NCBI GenBank assembly: GCA_036417435.1
Contig: CM070899.1
Coordinates: 67,039,001-67,103,000, forward strand
DNA: 64,000 bases
Direction of reading: 5' to 3'
Origin: Inia geoffrensis
Taxonomy: Eukaryota > Chordata > Mammalia > Artiodactyla > Iniidae
The position numbers were made by a program, and so were the translations under genes. The notes under the pieces were generated by a model. That model had not been told where the DNA came from. It did no database searches and saw nothing but the letters and a program-made list of their open reading frames with translations. Below, one piece after another: positions 48,142 to 58,630 of this stretch; position 1 is the first letter of the stretch; every line of letters starts with the position of its first letter.

Positions 48142-48789
48142 TCCTAACTAATATAAGATCAAAATACTTCAGGACCTGTTTTAGTTGGTGTGCTGGCCCT
48201 TGGCTTAATGTCTTAAAACACCCAAGAAGTGTGGCATAACTGTAGATAGTACCTGCTGTAGTTGGTCAGCACTTTAATATTATGCCATTCAGGTTTTAAA
48301 ATGTTAGTGGTGTGCTGTAGAGTATCACAAATAGTACAAGAGATGAGCTAGACTGAACAGAAAGATGATGTGTCACAGTAAAAATGAGCCAGCACCATTT
48401 ATCTATCTGGAACTTCAAGTGGTGATTTAAAATAAGTAAATACCACCACCCCACTCCCCCACCCACCGCCAAAGTGGCACCATTCTGAGGCACTGTTTCT
48501 GATGCTGTGTGGGCTCCCACGTATTGGTGGGCTTTGAAATCAGCTTTGGAGTCTCCTTCATAGGAGACAGCCTTATGAATAACTGTCACGCAGACGGTGG
48601 GACCTGAGGAGAGTCTAAGTCCCACCTGCCCCATGGTCTGCCTCACAAGCCTGCTTCAGTTCCTAAATTACCTCAGAATCCACTCCACTCAGTTGGAAGC
48701 TAATGAATGTTTTGGAGGAGAGGTGTCACCATCTGCCATCGCAGCCATTGATACCCGCAAGGCAGTGCATGCTGTGGGACAGGCACTAA
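48142..48789. other. Unique sequence, no gene seen
   Basis: Contains a C-rich stretch (48446-48470). The 116-codon minus-strand frame at 48296-48646 has no recognised feature. Confidence 0.4.
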
Positions 48790-48960
48790 GCAGATGAGTG
48801 GGAAGACAAATAGGTTGAAGCCCCACCACTAACAGCCACAGGAAATCGGGCAAGGCATTAACCTCTCTCAGAGTCCTCAACTGTAAAATGAGGAGTAACT
48901 GCTCTGCTTACCTAACAGTGCCATGAGAATCTAGAAGCAAATGTCGTATTTGTAAGTGTT
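48790..48960 (+). repeat. MIR SINE
   Basis: 'aatcgggcaaggcattaacc', 'tcaactgtaaaatgaggagt' and 'cagtgccatgagaatctaga' are MIR core and tail. Confidence 0.7.
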
Positions 48961-49231
48961 ATGAGAAAGAAAGAGGGAAAGGAGGAAATGAGTATAAGGG
49001 AAAGGGAAAATGAAAATGTTGGAAGGGAAAAGAGAGGGAAGAAAAAGAGGAAAAGAAAGAGGGAGAGAGGTAAGTAAAGGGACAGGGGAATGAGGAAGAG
49101 AAAAAAGGGCAGGGAAAAGGGAAGGAGGAATGAAAAAGAGGGGAGGAAAGGAGCAAGGGAAATGGGGGAAAGTGGAAGGGGAGAAGCAACAGGAAGGGAA
49201 AGGGGCACAGAGGAAGGGAAAAGGTGCGAAG
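48961..49231. repeat. ~270-bp polypurine (GGGAAA/GAGGAAA) tract
   Basis: Almost every base on the plus strand is A or G. Degenerate GGGAAAG/GAGGAAG units without a fixed period. The Phe/Ser/Pro-rich antisense frames (48912-49276) are low-complexity artefacts. Confidence 0.9.
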
Positions 49232-49380
49232 GAATGTAGGCTTTGGAGCCTGAATTCTTCTAGGCTCTGCTCCCACCTAAGTGTATGTCCTTGGGCAAAG
49301 CATTTATCTAAGCTTCACATTTTTCCTCTGGGAAATGGGGATAATAATTCTGCCTTTCAATGTTATTATTAAGATTATCT
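49232..49380 (+). repeat. MIR SINE (5' part and core)
   Basis: 'ggctttggagcctgaattct', 'gtatgtccttgggcaaagca', 'gaaatggggataataattct'. Confidence 0.75.
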
Positions 49381-49488
49381 ATTCATTTTTTCAACCAATA
49401 TTTAGTGAGCACCATTCTAGGTGCCTGACATGCAACAGTCAACAAACAGACCAGAATCTCTGTCTTTGGGGACCTGACATTCTAGTGT
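49381..49488 (-). repeat. L2 3' fragment (antisense)
   Basis: 'tttttcaaccaatatttagt', 'gagcaccattctaggtgcct' and 'ggggacctgacattctagtg' are reverse L2 tail. Confidence 0.65.
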
Positions 49489-49489
49489 G

Positions 49490-49556
49490 AATCGAAGTGT
49501 CTAGCATGGTACTTGGCATATACCAGACACTCAGTAGATGTTAATTAACATTTTCA
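49490..49556 (+). repeat. MIR- or L2-type 3' tail
   Basis: 'gtctagcatggtacttggca' and 'acactcagtagatgttaatt'. Could be the displaced tail of the MIR at 49232. Confidence 0.5.
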
Positions 49557-50364
49557 TTGATACTAACAATGTATGGTGTTTATAAAATGTAAAATATTAT
49601 TATTAGCTCAAATTAATCAGATTAGCCAGATTCCATTTCTATGGAGAAATGGAACTTAGAAGAGGTAATCTCTGCGGAGGAAGGGAAGAAAGTGCCAGCA
49701 AACCAGATGGTACCAGGGAGGGAGACTGAGGTGGAACCCCTGTGTGCTCAGGATGCACCACCCTGCAGCATCAGTTGAAGAAAACTGCTCTTTGACCGAA
49801 ACACCCACTGTGGACTGTTAAATGAGGAGAAAAATACTACTATAATATTTGAGGTGTTACATGTATTTTTCAAAGCCCCCCAGGTTATTCTAATGATCAG
49901 TCAGGATTGAGAACTGCTGAACTAAAAAATTCATATGTGAATAATTAAGAGTAACTTTGCTGTACTATGTGAAGTATAAGTATATAATTAATGTACATGA
50001 AGGATAGCTATGCACTTCCTGTGGCTAGAACAGGAACTTTTGAGTTTTTCTACTAAGAGTGACATATTCGTTCTGATCCACACTTTACTTGTTCACTTGA
50101 CTTACAGAAGGTGAGGGGGAGTATGCAAGATGAGAGAAGTAGAATGAAAGGATCTTGAATGCGCCTTAAAGAGGGCTCAGTCTAGGGGGTGAGGGGGATG
50201 TGGAGCCACTCAGAATTTTAAACTAGGAAGAGGCATATTCTAAAGGCTATCCTTCTAAGAGTTTTATAATACGTCCTCATCTGGAATTCCTAGAAACTGG
50301 CTCTTCTATTAATCTCTAAATTGTTATAGCTCTCCCTTATTTTTGTATCTAAAAGCTATCTTTT
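49557..50364. other. Mostly unique sequence, with a MER5-like end
   Basis: 49853-49918 ('agccccccaggttattctaa' ... 'gattgagaactgctga') resembles the terminal part of a MER5-type hAT element. Otherwise no repeat or exon recognised. Confidence 0.45.
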
Positions 50365-50622
50365 AAAAATACACTCTCAGACTTCCCTGGTGGTCCAGTG
50401 GCTAAGACTCCACGGTCCCAATGCAGGGAGCCTGGGTTTAATCCCTGGTTGAGGAACTAGATCCTACATGCTGCAACTAAGAGTTCACGTGCCACAGCTG
50501 AAGATCCCGCATGACACAACGAAGATCCCGCATGTGGCAACAAAGTTCCCACATGCTACAGTTAAGACCTGGCGCAGCCAAATAAATAAATATTTAATAA
50601 ATAAATAAAAATATACTCTCAG
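50365..50622 (+). mobile_element. CHR-type SINE (variant body) with TSD
   Basis: SINE 50381-50606: head 'acttccctggtggtccagtg', 'tttaatccctggttgaggaa', then 'gaagatcccgcatg' repeated twice, and an AAATAAATAAA tail. Duplication 'aaaaatacactctcag' (50365-50380) versus 'aaaaatatactctcag' (50607-50622). Body differs from both CHR-2 and the longest copies. Confidence 0.9.
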
Positions 50623-50747
50623 CTTAAATTACTAGGAGACATATATACAGCAAAGGTATACAGAGTAAGGGATTCAAATATTTTAGTCAAATATGAGTTA
50701 CTTTTTGAGAAATAAGGAAGAATAAATGAGAGAAAAATTATAATAAT

Positions 50748-50957
50748 TATTCTTATAATAGCCAACTATGTGAGAGGCACGGTTGGCGTATGTATTAATT
50801 CATTTAATCATTAAATAATCCTGTGAGAAAAGTACTGAGTCTCATTTTGCAGATAAGGAACAGAGGCGCCAAGAGTTCCTCAAGATCTTGCTGCTATAAG
50901 TGGCAGAACCAGGATTTGAATCCAGGTGGGTGGACTGACTACAGAGCCTGTACTCTT
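50748..50957 (-). repeat. MIR SINE, left part of a copy split by an L1
   Basis: 'gagaaaagtactgagtctca', 'ttttgcagataaggaacaga' and 'ggcagaaccaggatttgaat' are antisense MIR. The right end resumes at 52244-52275. Confidence 0.75.
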
Positions 50958-50959
50958 TT

Positions 50960-51176
50960 TTCTTTTTCTTTTTTTTTTTTTTTGTGGTACGCAGGCCTCC
51001 CACTGCCGTGGCCTCTCCCATTGCAGAGCACAGGCTCTGGACGCACAGGCTCAGCGGCCATGGCTCATGGGCCCAGCCGCTCCGCAGCATGTGGGATCTT
51101 CCCAGACCGGGGCACGAACCCATGTCCCCTGCATCGGCAGGCAGACTCTCAACCACTGAGCCACCAGGGGAGCCCA
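50960..51176 (-). mobile_element. CHR-2-like SINE in an L1 tail
   Basis: Complete antisense copy. 'cttttttcttt' at left and 'cttttttccttt' at right look like its own duplication in the L1 oligo-T tail. The frames at 50823-51194 are SINE translations. Confidence 0.9.
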
Positions 51177-51252
51177 CTTTTTTCCTTTAGTTAAAGTATA
51201 GTTGATTTACAATGTTGTGTTAGTTTCTGGCATACAGCAAAGTGATTCAGTT

Positions 51253-51294
<42 letters not shown>

Positions 51295-52243
51295 TATATA
51301 TGTATTATTTTTCATATTCTTTTCCATTATGGTTTATTACAGGATATTGAATATAGTTCCCTGTGCTACACAGTAAATCCTTATTGTTTACTGATTTTAC
51401 TTATATAATATGTATCTGTTAATCCCATACTCCCAATTTATCCCTCTCCCGCCTCTATCCTCTTTGGTAACCATAAGTTTGTTTTCTATATCTGTGAGTC
51501 TATTTCTATTTGTAAATAAGTTTATTTGCATCATATTTTAGATTCCACACATATGTAATATCATATGGTATTTGTCTTTCTCTTTCTGACTTACTTCACT
51601 TAGTATATTTATCTCTAGGTCCATCCATATTGCTGCAAATGGCATTATTTCATTCTTTTTTTATGGCTGAGTAATATTCCATTGTGTATATATACCACAT
51701 CTTCTTTATGCATTCATCTGTCAATGGACATTTAAGTTACTTCCATGTCTTGGCTATTGTAAATAGCACTGCTATGAACACTGGAGTGCATATATCTTTT
51801 CAAATTATATGAAAATTAATATAATTATTTTTCTCTGGATATATGCCCAGGAGAGGATTGCTGGATCAGATGACAACTCTATTTTTAGTTTTTTGAGGAA
51901 CCTCCATACTGTTCTCCATAGTGGCTATACCAATTTACATTGCCATCAACAGTGTAGGAAGGTTCCCTTTTCTCCACACCCTCTCCAGCACTTGTTATTT
52001 GTAGATTTTTTTTTTTTTGTAGATTTTTGATCATGGCAATTCTAACTGGTGTAAGGTGGTACCTCATTGTAGTTATGATTTGCATTTCTCTAATAATTAG
52101 CGATGTTGAGCATCTTTTCATGTGCCTATTGGCCATCTGTATGTCTTCTTTGGAGAAATGTCTATTTAGGTCTTCTGCCCCTTTTCTGATTGGGTTGTTT
52201 GCTTTTTCATTATTGAGTTGTATGAGCTGTTTGTATATTCTGG
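51177..52243 (-). mobile_element. 5'-truncated L1, antisense, inserted in a MIR
   Basis: Reading on the minus strand: ORF2 C-terminal part (block at 51885-52337 containing '[17 protein letters not shown]' and '[14 protein letters not shown]'), a frameshifted Cys-rich end, and a 3' UTR ending near 51185. A TA microsatellite lies in the UTR. The flanking 17-mer 'acagagcctgtactctt' is present at 50941-50957 and 52244-52260. Non-functional remnant. Confidence 0.9.
51253..51302. repeat. (TA)n microsatellite
   Basis: About 24 TA units with one interruption, within the L1 3' UTR. Confidence 0.95.
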
Positions 52244-52275
52244 ACAGAGCCTGTACTCTTAACCTCCAAGACACA
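52244..52275 (-). repeat. MIR, right end of the split copy
   Basis: Begins with the duplicated 17-mer and continues 'aacctccaagacacagc', as the MIR antisense end should. Confidence 0.7.
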
Positions 52276-52785
52276 GCATATTGAATATAATCCCCAAAAT
52301 GTTTATATTTATCTCTGGAACACAGATGCTCCCTCATTAACAGACCTTTCCAGGCATCTTGCCTTGACCACTTGGTTCCCCAGCAGCAACCCAGAATTCA
52401 GTCAGCAGTGGAAAAGAGAGACCATGCTCACTCCAATAATCCACAATATAAATTAGCTGTGTATAAATCATGAAGAGGAGACTATGCCTTAAAGAGCTTC
52501 CAATTGACCCCTCATATTTTAGAGGCTACCAATTGCAAAAGTCTTGCCTAACAAAACTTTGTTGGTACAATCTGACACTCATGGGCATGTATTAAGTTTT
52601 CAATAAATTCTTGTTGATCAAAGCAATACCCAGATCTAAACTATTCAGCCACTAGCTCAGGCATTTTTCTATTACAAACTCAGTTTTTATTATTCCTATG
52701 CATGTTTCCACAAGTTTACTAGATATTGATGCATCCATATACATTATGCAGTATTGTAAATTTGGTTTTAAAGTTTATGTAGTGG
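52276..52785. other. Unique sequence, no gene seen
   Basis: A weak L2/MIR-like tail at about 52566-52622; otherwise nothing recognised. Confidence 0.4.
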
Positions 52786-52789
52786 TGGC

Positions 52790-52985
52790 GCTGCATAAAG
52801 TTGGGGCTTTTTTGCTCAACATTACATTTTTTATATCTATCCAGCAGACAGAAATAGCTCTAGGACATTCATTTTAACTGCTGTAAAGTATTTCATTTCA
52901 TGAGAAGCCCAAAATTCATTTATCCATTTTCCTGTTGATGGACATTTATATTGTCACTGATTATTGGTCAAATACCCTATTTGGT
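52790..52985 (-). repeat. Old L1-type fragment (antisense)
   Basis: 'cattttaactgctgtaaagt' and 'tccattttcctgttgatgga' are antisense phrases common in old L1 3' parts. Confidence 0.45.
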
Positions 52986-53013
52986 ATACGGTAAGATACT
53001 AATTTTATTTTTT

Positions 53014-54381
53014 AAGAAAAAAGACCTACAAAAACAAATCCAAAACAATTAACAAAATGGCAATAAGAACATACAGATTGATAATTACCTTAAACATAAA
53101 CAGATTAAATGCCCCAACCAAAAGACACAAGTGGGCTGAATGGATACAAAACCAAGACCCATATATATGCTGTCTATAAGAGACACACTTCAGATCTAGG
53201 GACACATACAGACTGAAAGTGAGGGGATGGAAAAAGTTATTCCATGCAAATGGAACTCAAAAGAAAGCTGGAGTAGCAATACTCACATCAGACAAAATAG
53301 ACTTTAAAATAAAGACTGTTACAAGAGACAAAGAAGAATACTACATAATGATCAAGGGGTCAATCCAAGAAGAAGATATAACAATCATAAATATATATGC
53401 ACCCAACATAGGAGCACCTCAATACATAAGGCAAATGCTAACAGCCATAAAAGAGGAAACTGACAGTAACACAATAATAGCAGGAGACTTTAACACTCTA
53501 CTTTCATCAATGGACAGATCACCCAGAGAGAAAATCAATAAGGCAACAGAGGCCTTAAATGACACGTTAGAGCAGATGGACTTAATTGACATTTATAAAG
53601 CATTCCATCCAAAAGCAGCAAAATACACATTCTTCTCAAGCACACATGGAACATTCTCCAGGATAGATCACATGCTGGGCCACAAAGTGAGCGTCGGTAA
53701 ATTTAAGAAAATTGAAATCATATCAAGCATCTATTCCAACCGCAACACTATGAGATTAGAAATCAACAACAAGAAAAAAACCTGTAAAATATACAAACAT
53801 GTGGAGGCTAAACAATAAGCTATTAAACAACCAATGGACCACTGAAGAAATCAAGATGAAATCAAAAATTACCTGGAAACAAATGAAAATGAAGCACAAC
53901 AATCCAAAACCTATGGGATGCAGCAAAAGCAGTTCTAAGAGGGAAGTTTACAGAAATACAATCCTACCTCAGGAAACAAGAATAATCTCAAATTAGCAAC
54001 CTAACCTTACACCTAAAGCAACTAGAGAAAGAAGTACAAACAAAACTCAAAGTTAGTACAAGGAAAGAAATCATAAAGATCAGATCAGAAATAAATGAAA
54101 TAGAGATGAAGAAAACAATAGAAAGGATCAACGAAACTAAAAGCTGGTTCTTTGAAAAGATAAACAAAATTGATAAACCTTTAGCCAGACTCATCATGAA
54201 AAAAAGGGAGACGGTGCAAATGAATAAAATTAGAAATGAAAAAGGAGAAGTTACAAAGGATCATAAGAGACTACTACAACAAGCATATATATATGCCAAC
54301 AAAATGGACCCCCTAGAAGAAATGAACAAATTCTTGGAAAGACACAAGCTCCCAAGACTGAAGAAATAGAAAATATGAACA
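53014..54381 (+). pseudogene. Broken L1 ORF2 5' part (endonuclease and linker)
   Basis: Starts in the ORF1-ORF2 spacer; the ORF2 ATG is at 53057. A stop sits at codon 41 (53177-53179). The 199-codon block 53219-53818 has APE-type endonuclease motifs: 'AGDFNT' (about residue 98) and 'SRIDHMLG' (about residue 148). The canonical later SDH catalytic triplet reads SNR here, so the enzyme would be dead even without the stops. Frameshifts follow at about 53810 and 53990, and homology ends near 54381 without reverse transcriptase, 3' UTR or A-tail. Family function: target-site nicking for retrotransposition. Confidence 0.9.
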
Positions 54382-54639
54382 GCCCAGGTGTTTATTTCCA
54401 CATTATAGTGCCTATGCTGCTCAAGGAACAAAGGTGCTTAAAGACAACGCTACTGACCAAAGAGTGTGGCTGCACAAGGTACATGGCATGGCAAAGCTAC
54501 AAGGATGTACAAGCTCAATAACTGCTAGAACTCTTGTTTCCCTGGCCTAATTTTCAGGCTTCGGGTCTGTGCTAATTTGAAGGGTTGCTTTATAAAGAGA
54601 GAGTCAGTAAAACACGCTGTGGCTCCAGAGGGAAGCTGA
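54382..54639. other. Short unique stretch, no gene seen
   Basis: Nothing recognised. Confidence 0.4.
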
Positions 54640-54802
54640 ACACAGGGCTGGGAATTGGGAGCCTTGAGTCTCAGTCCTGGTAACTAGCTCTGAGGATCAT
54701 TCATCTTCTCTGTGTTTCAGTTTTTGTCACGATACATGCCCTGCCATTTCTGGGGACTATTGTGAGATTCCCTGAGATAATAATGGGGAATGTGCTTTCT
54801 GT
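54640..54802 (+). repeat. MIR fragment
   Basis: 'gggagccttgagtctcagtc', 'catcttctctgtgtttcagt' and 'tgtgagattccctgagataa'. Confidence 0.65.
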
Positions 54803-54819
54803 ATTTAAAGTCTACAGGC

Positions 54820-55065
54820 CAGCCCAGTGAAAATGGCAAAGGTTTTAGAGCCCAACAGACCTAGGTTTAAATCCCAGGTCTGTCATTCACTAACTGTGTG
54901 ATCATGGGCAAGTTACTTGCCCTCTCGAAACAATGCTCTCATCTGTTGAAAAGGGTGAATAGTAAGACCTATCTCTTAGAATAGTCAAAATAAATGAGCT
55001 AATTATAGAAAGCATCTGGCACATATTAAGGCTAAATAAATGGTAAATATTGTGCTTATTTGCCA
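54820..55065 (+). repeat. MIR SINE, full length
   Basis: 'tttagagcccaacagaccta', 'tgtgtgatcatgggcaagtt', 'catctggcacatattaaggc'. Second MIR in tandem with the preceding one. Confidence 0.8.
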
Positions 55066-55172
55066 GCCATTATTTCTCAGGTTAGTCTTATGTAGACTAT
55101 AAACACCTTCAAGGCTTTGATAATGAATTTTTAAAACTCCCTACAGCTTCTGGAATAGAACTGAATATGTGA

Positions 55173-55312
55173 ACTAGCAGCAGCAGCAGAAGCAATACTA
55201 GTAGGAGCAAAATCAGCCACAGCAGCATCAGCTAGATCACTGTTAGAGCAGCAGGTAGCAGCAGCAATAATAGAGCAACAGTAGTAAGGGCAGCAACAGT
55301 AATCACTGCAAT
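55173..55312. repeat. Degenerate (CAG/CAA/TAG)n trinucleotide tract
   Basis: Repeated AGCAGCAGCAG, AGCAATA, AGTAGTA and AGCAACAG units spread over about 140 bp. No long pure run and no open frame that would make it a polyglutamine coding tract. Confidence 0.8.
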
Positions 55313-57385
55313 GCTATCCCAGCCTATGCCTTCTTCTACTGTGGATCATCTATCCCCATACTAAGAAGATAGAGTCTCCCATGCAAATAAGCACTGATTT
55401 ATAGGCATCGAGTCAAAAGAAATTAAGGAAACCCTGCAAGCTGAGGAAGCTCAAATGCTAATGGATGTTAAACACAGGTTTCATCATACCAGTCCTGTAA
55501 ATTGTCATCTGTTATCAGATGCAGCAACTCTATATGCTACTGTTAAATGGGGAAGATGCTACAGAAAGAAGCTGGGAGAATTCTGAACAGTAGTGAGCCT
55601 GATTCATTCAATACTTCAGGAGAAAGAATCCTAGGTACCTGTGCTCTCAGACTTCAGCCTTGGTTAGAACCTTGTTCTCTGACTCTCAAAACCCCAACAT
55701 CTTAAGAGGCTCCAGTCCTGCAGATTCGAAGTCAGTTTTTCAGGTATCAGGGAATGAGCAGAAAGGCTTAGATAACTACCTGAAAGAGAGGCCCAAGTCT
55801 GTCCCAGGTACTTTGGGGCAAAGGACAAAGAGGTTGGGAGAGCGACCACAGTGAAGCCAAGAAAATAAAACACCAGATGGATTCCCCCATCTATCCTCAC
55901 AATCTAGGTTTTCTTTCTGTGGTGAAGATTTTAATTATTGTTTGATAAAGTAACCAAAAGCATAGATGCATTGGAATTTCCTCCTTTTTGCCCTTGTTTT
56001 TAATGCATGGCTTCCCTTGGGGAACATGGGGGAGGAAGCTTATTTAAGTTTATTTAATAGTATATACATGGTATATATTTAAAAAGAAAACAATTACAAA
56101 GAGCCAAAAGCGGGCAAAGCTGGACCATGAACCACATATAAAGAAACATCCTTCCAATAAGAGCAATTCCAAAGGGGAAAACACATTCTCTGGTTAGCAA
56201 ATACATGTATGAAGACACCAGCACACCTATCCAAATACATGTATACAGACTCGGTACAGCCAAAGAAACACAGCACATCAAAATGACAACACAACAAGAA
56301 ATAAACATCCTAATGGAATAACTCAAAGGAATTAAGATATATCAGGAAGACTCTCACCACTACTAGACAGTATTTTTATTAACGTGGGAATGAAGGGCAA
56401 CAATCTGCCCTTTGGGAACAAACAAGTCAGGAGCCTTTTTCTGTAGAGGCCTAATGAGCTCTCCATAACCCAGCACTTTCCTCTTTCTTCAGTGATAGGA
56501 AATCAGAGGTCACAAAGAAGGTTCCATTTGGCTGAATCCCAAGGGGAGAAGCAATTTTGCTCAGAGCTTTCTGAGAGCCCAAGGGGTAGAAAGCTTAGGT
56601 TCTCTTCTGCTCTGCAGGGGATGCATGCGGGCAGTGATTCCAGGAATGGAATTACTGGAAGAAAGTGTCCATGGTTTAAAATCCATCACCTATCTCATCA
56701 CCACATCTTCAAGGCCGGTCAGGGCTTACAGGTCTTGAAATTGCCCTTGGCTCACCCAGGAACGGATTTCCTGACTCTAGATTCCTAACTTGCCAAGCTC
56801 AGCATCTGCCAACAGCGGCCCTCGGCTAGGTAATGGAAAAATACAGAATCTGGTGGCATCAAATGGGTGTGTACTAGCAAATATCCACCAAGTGGCTGAT
56901 GGTGAGCCAGGATGCAGAAGTACAAGGACTGAGCTAATAATTTTGTGTTCAGTCAAGTAACATTGTTATCTCACAGTCAGCTCTTTCTTCATTGGTGGCA
57001 AAGACTCCCTCATCTTTTTTTGGTCCCAGGGGCAGCAGAAGCTCTAGAAATGCTTGGGGCAGGTAGTGGCAGGGCAGAGAGAATGGAGTGACCTAGCACA
57101 AGCAGAGGCAGCGCTGGAGGTGGGAAAATCCAAAACTATAATCCCACCCCCACCAAAAATACCCACTAGTTATTTGAACGATGAGATTCAGAGTTACCAG
57201 CTTGGGCTTAAACAGAGTCCTCAGCCCAAAAACAGACCTAATGGTAACCTAGTAAATGTTTTGTAAACTCTAAAGCACTATATAAATGTTATCTTTACTA
57301 TTATTACTAAAAAGATAATATCCAGAACTCCACCATTTGAAAATTATATTTTACTCTTATTTCTTGTTTTTAAGCTGTTAACGGT
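55313..57385. other. Unique sequence, no gene seen
   Basis: About 2.1 kb without a recognised repeat. Frames at 55660-55900, 56054-56326 and 56492-56788 have no domain features. Confidence 0.4.
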
Positions 57386-57399
57386 CTAGGTGGTTTCTT

Positions 57400-57601
57400 T
57401 TTTTTTTTTGCGGTACACGGGCCCCCCACTGCCACAGCCCCTCCCGTCGCGGAGCACAGGCTCCGGACGCGCAGGCCCAGCGGCCATGGACCATGGGCCC
57501 AGCCGCTCCGCGGCACGTGGGATCCTCCCGGACCGGGGCACGAACCCGCGTCCCCTGCATCGGCAGGCGGACTCTCAACCACTGCACCACCAGGGAAGCC
57601 C
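57400..57601 (-). mobile_element. CHR-2-like SINE (composite member 1)
   Basis: Short T-tail at left; head 'accaccagggaagccc' at right. GC-rich and close to the other CHR-2 copies, so probably young. Confidence 0.95.
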
Positions 57602-57680
57602 AATTTTTCATTTTTTGATCATAGAATTTTCTTGTTCTTAAAGCTTTATATTTAATAGCTTTGTAAGAAAATATAATAAG

Positions 57681-57894
57681 ATTTTTTTTTTTTTTTTTTT
57701 TTTCAGTACGTGGGCTTCTCACTGGTGTGGCCTCTCCCCTTGCGGAGTACAGGCTCCGGATGCACAGGCTCAGCGGCCATGGCTCACGGGCCCAGCCACT
57801 CCGCAGCATGTGGGATCCTCCCGGACCGGGGCATGAACCCGTGTCCCCTGCACCAGCAGGCGCACCCTCAACCACTGCGCCACCAGGGAAGCCC
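57681..57894 (-). mobile_element. CHR-2-like SINE (composite member 2)
   Basis: T23 tail at left; head at right abuts the T-rich tail of member 3. Confidence 0.95.
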
Positions 57895-58229
57895 CTTTTT
57901 TTTTTTAATAGATTTTATTTATTTATTTTTTGGCTGCGTTGGGTCTTCCGTTGCTGCAGGCTTTCTCTAGTTGTCGCGAGCAGGGGGCTACTCTTCATTG
58001 CAGTGCGAGGTCTTCTCATTGCAGTGGCTTCTCTTGTTGCAGAGCATTGGCTCCAGGCGTGCAGGCTTCAGTAGTTGTGGCTCGTAGGCTCTAGAGCGCA
58101 CGCTCAGTAGTTGTGACGCATGGGCTTAGTTCTTCCGCGGCATGTGGGATCTTCCCGGACCAGAGCTCAAACCCGTGTCCCCTGCGTTAACAGGTGGATT
58201 CTTAACCACTGTGCCACCAGGGAAGCCCC
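57895..58229 (-). mobile_element. Long CHR-type SINE (composite member 3)
   Basis: Tail 'tttatttatttatttttt' then 'ggctgcgttgggtcttccgt', repeated '...agttgtggctc...' units, and the head ending 'gccaccagggaagcccc'. The 115-codon frame at 57727-58074 spans two SINEs and is an artefact. Confidence 0.9.
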
Positions 58230-58415
58230 CTAGGTGGTTTCTTAAATGAACTTTAGAGCAATTATTAGTCATGTCAAGTATTCTCCGCAGAAATTCTAGA
58301 CAAATCAATGAGGATAGCAGTGAAAAAAAAAAAAAAAACACTTTCAAAAGTTTGTCCTTTTCTTCAAGAAACATTATTTTCTGTTATTAAAGAAAACATC
58401 ACTCAGCCTGAAGTA

Positions 58416-58630
58416 CAGTGGACCCCTGAACAACATGGGTTTGAACTAAACAGGCCCACTTACACGCAGATTTTTTCCACTAAATATGTACTTTAGTACT
58501 GCATGATCCATAGTTGGTTGAATCCATGGATGTGGAACTGCAGATATGGAGGACCAACTATAGTTATAGTAGATTTTCGAGTGCTTAGGGTCAGTGCCTC
58601 TAACCCCCTCATTGTTCCAGGGTCAACCTG
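58416..58630. mobile_element. Tc1/mariner-like MITE (215 bp)
   Basis: Starts 'cagtggacccctgaacaaca' and ends with the inverted 'tgttccagggtcaacctg', imperfect terminal inverted repeats. TA precedes it; the right-hand TA is mutated. Internal 'ggtttgaactaaacaggccc' and 'gattttcgagtgcttagggt' fit a known Tigger-associated short family. Confidence 0.7.

Larger units (their letters stand above)
57386..58243 (-). mobile_element. Composite of three SINEs bracketed by one TSD
   Basis: The 14-mer 'ctaggtggtttctt' is present at 57386-57399 and 58230-58243. Inside, all on the minus strand, lie a CHR-2 SINE, about 79 bp of unrelated AT-rich DNA (57602-57680), a second CHR-2 SINE, and a long CHR SINE. 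No other shared flank was seen for the outer SINEs individually. Confidence 0.8.

Noticed and set aside
48912..49276. Phe/Ser/Pro/Leu-rich frames resembling membrane proteins
   Set aside because: They are translations of the polypurine tract in antisense.
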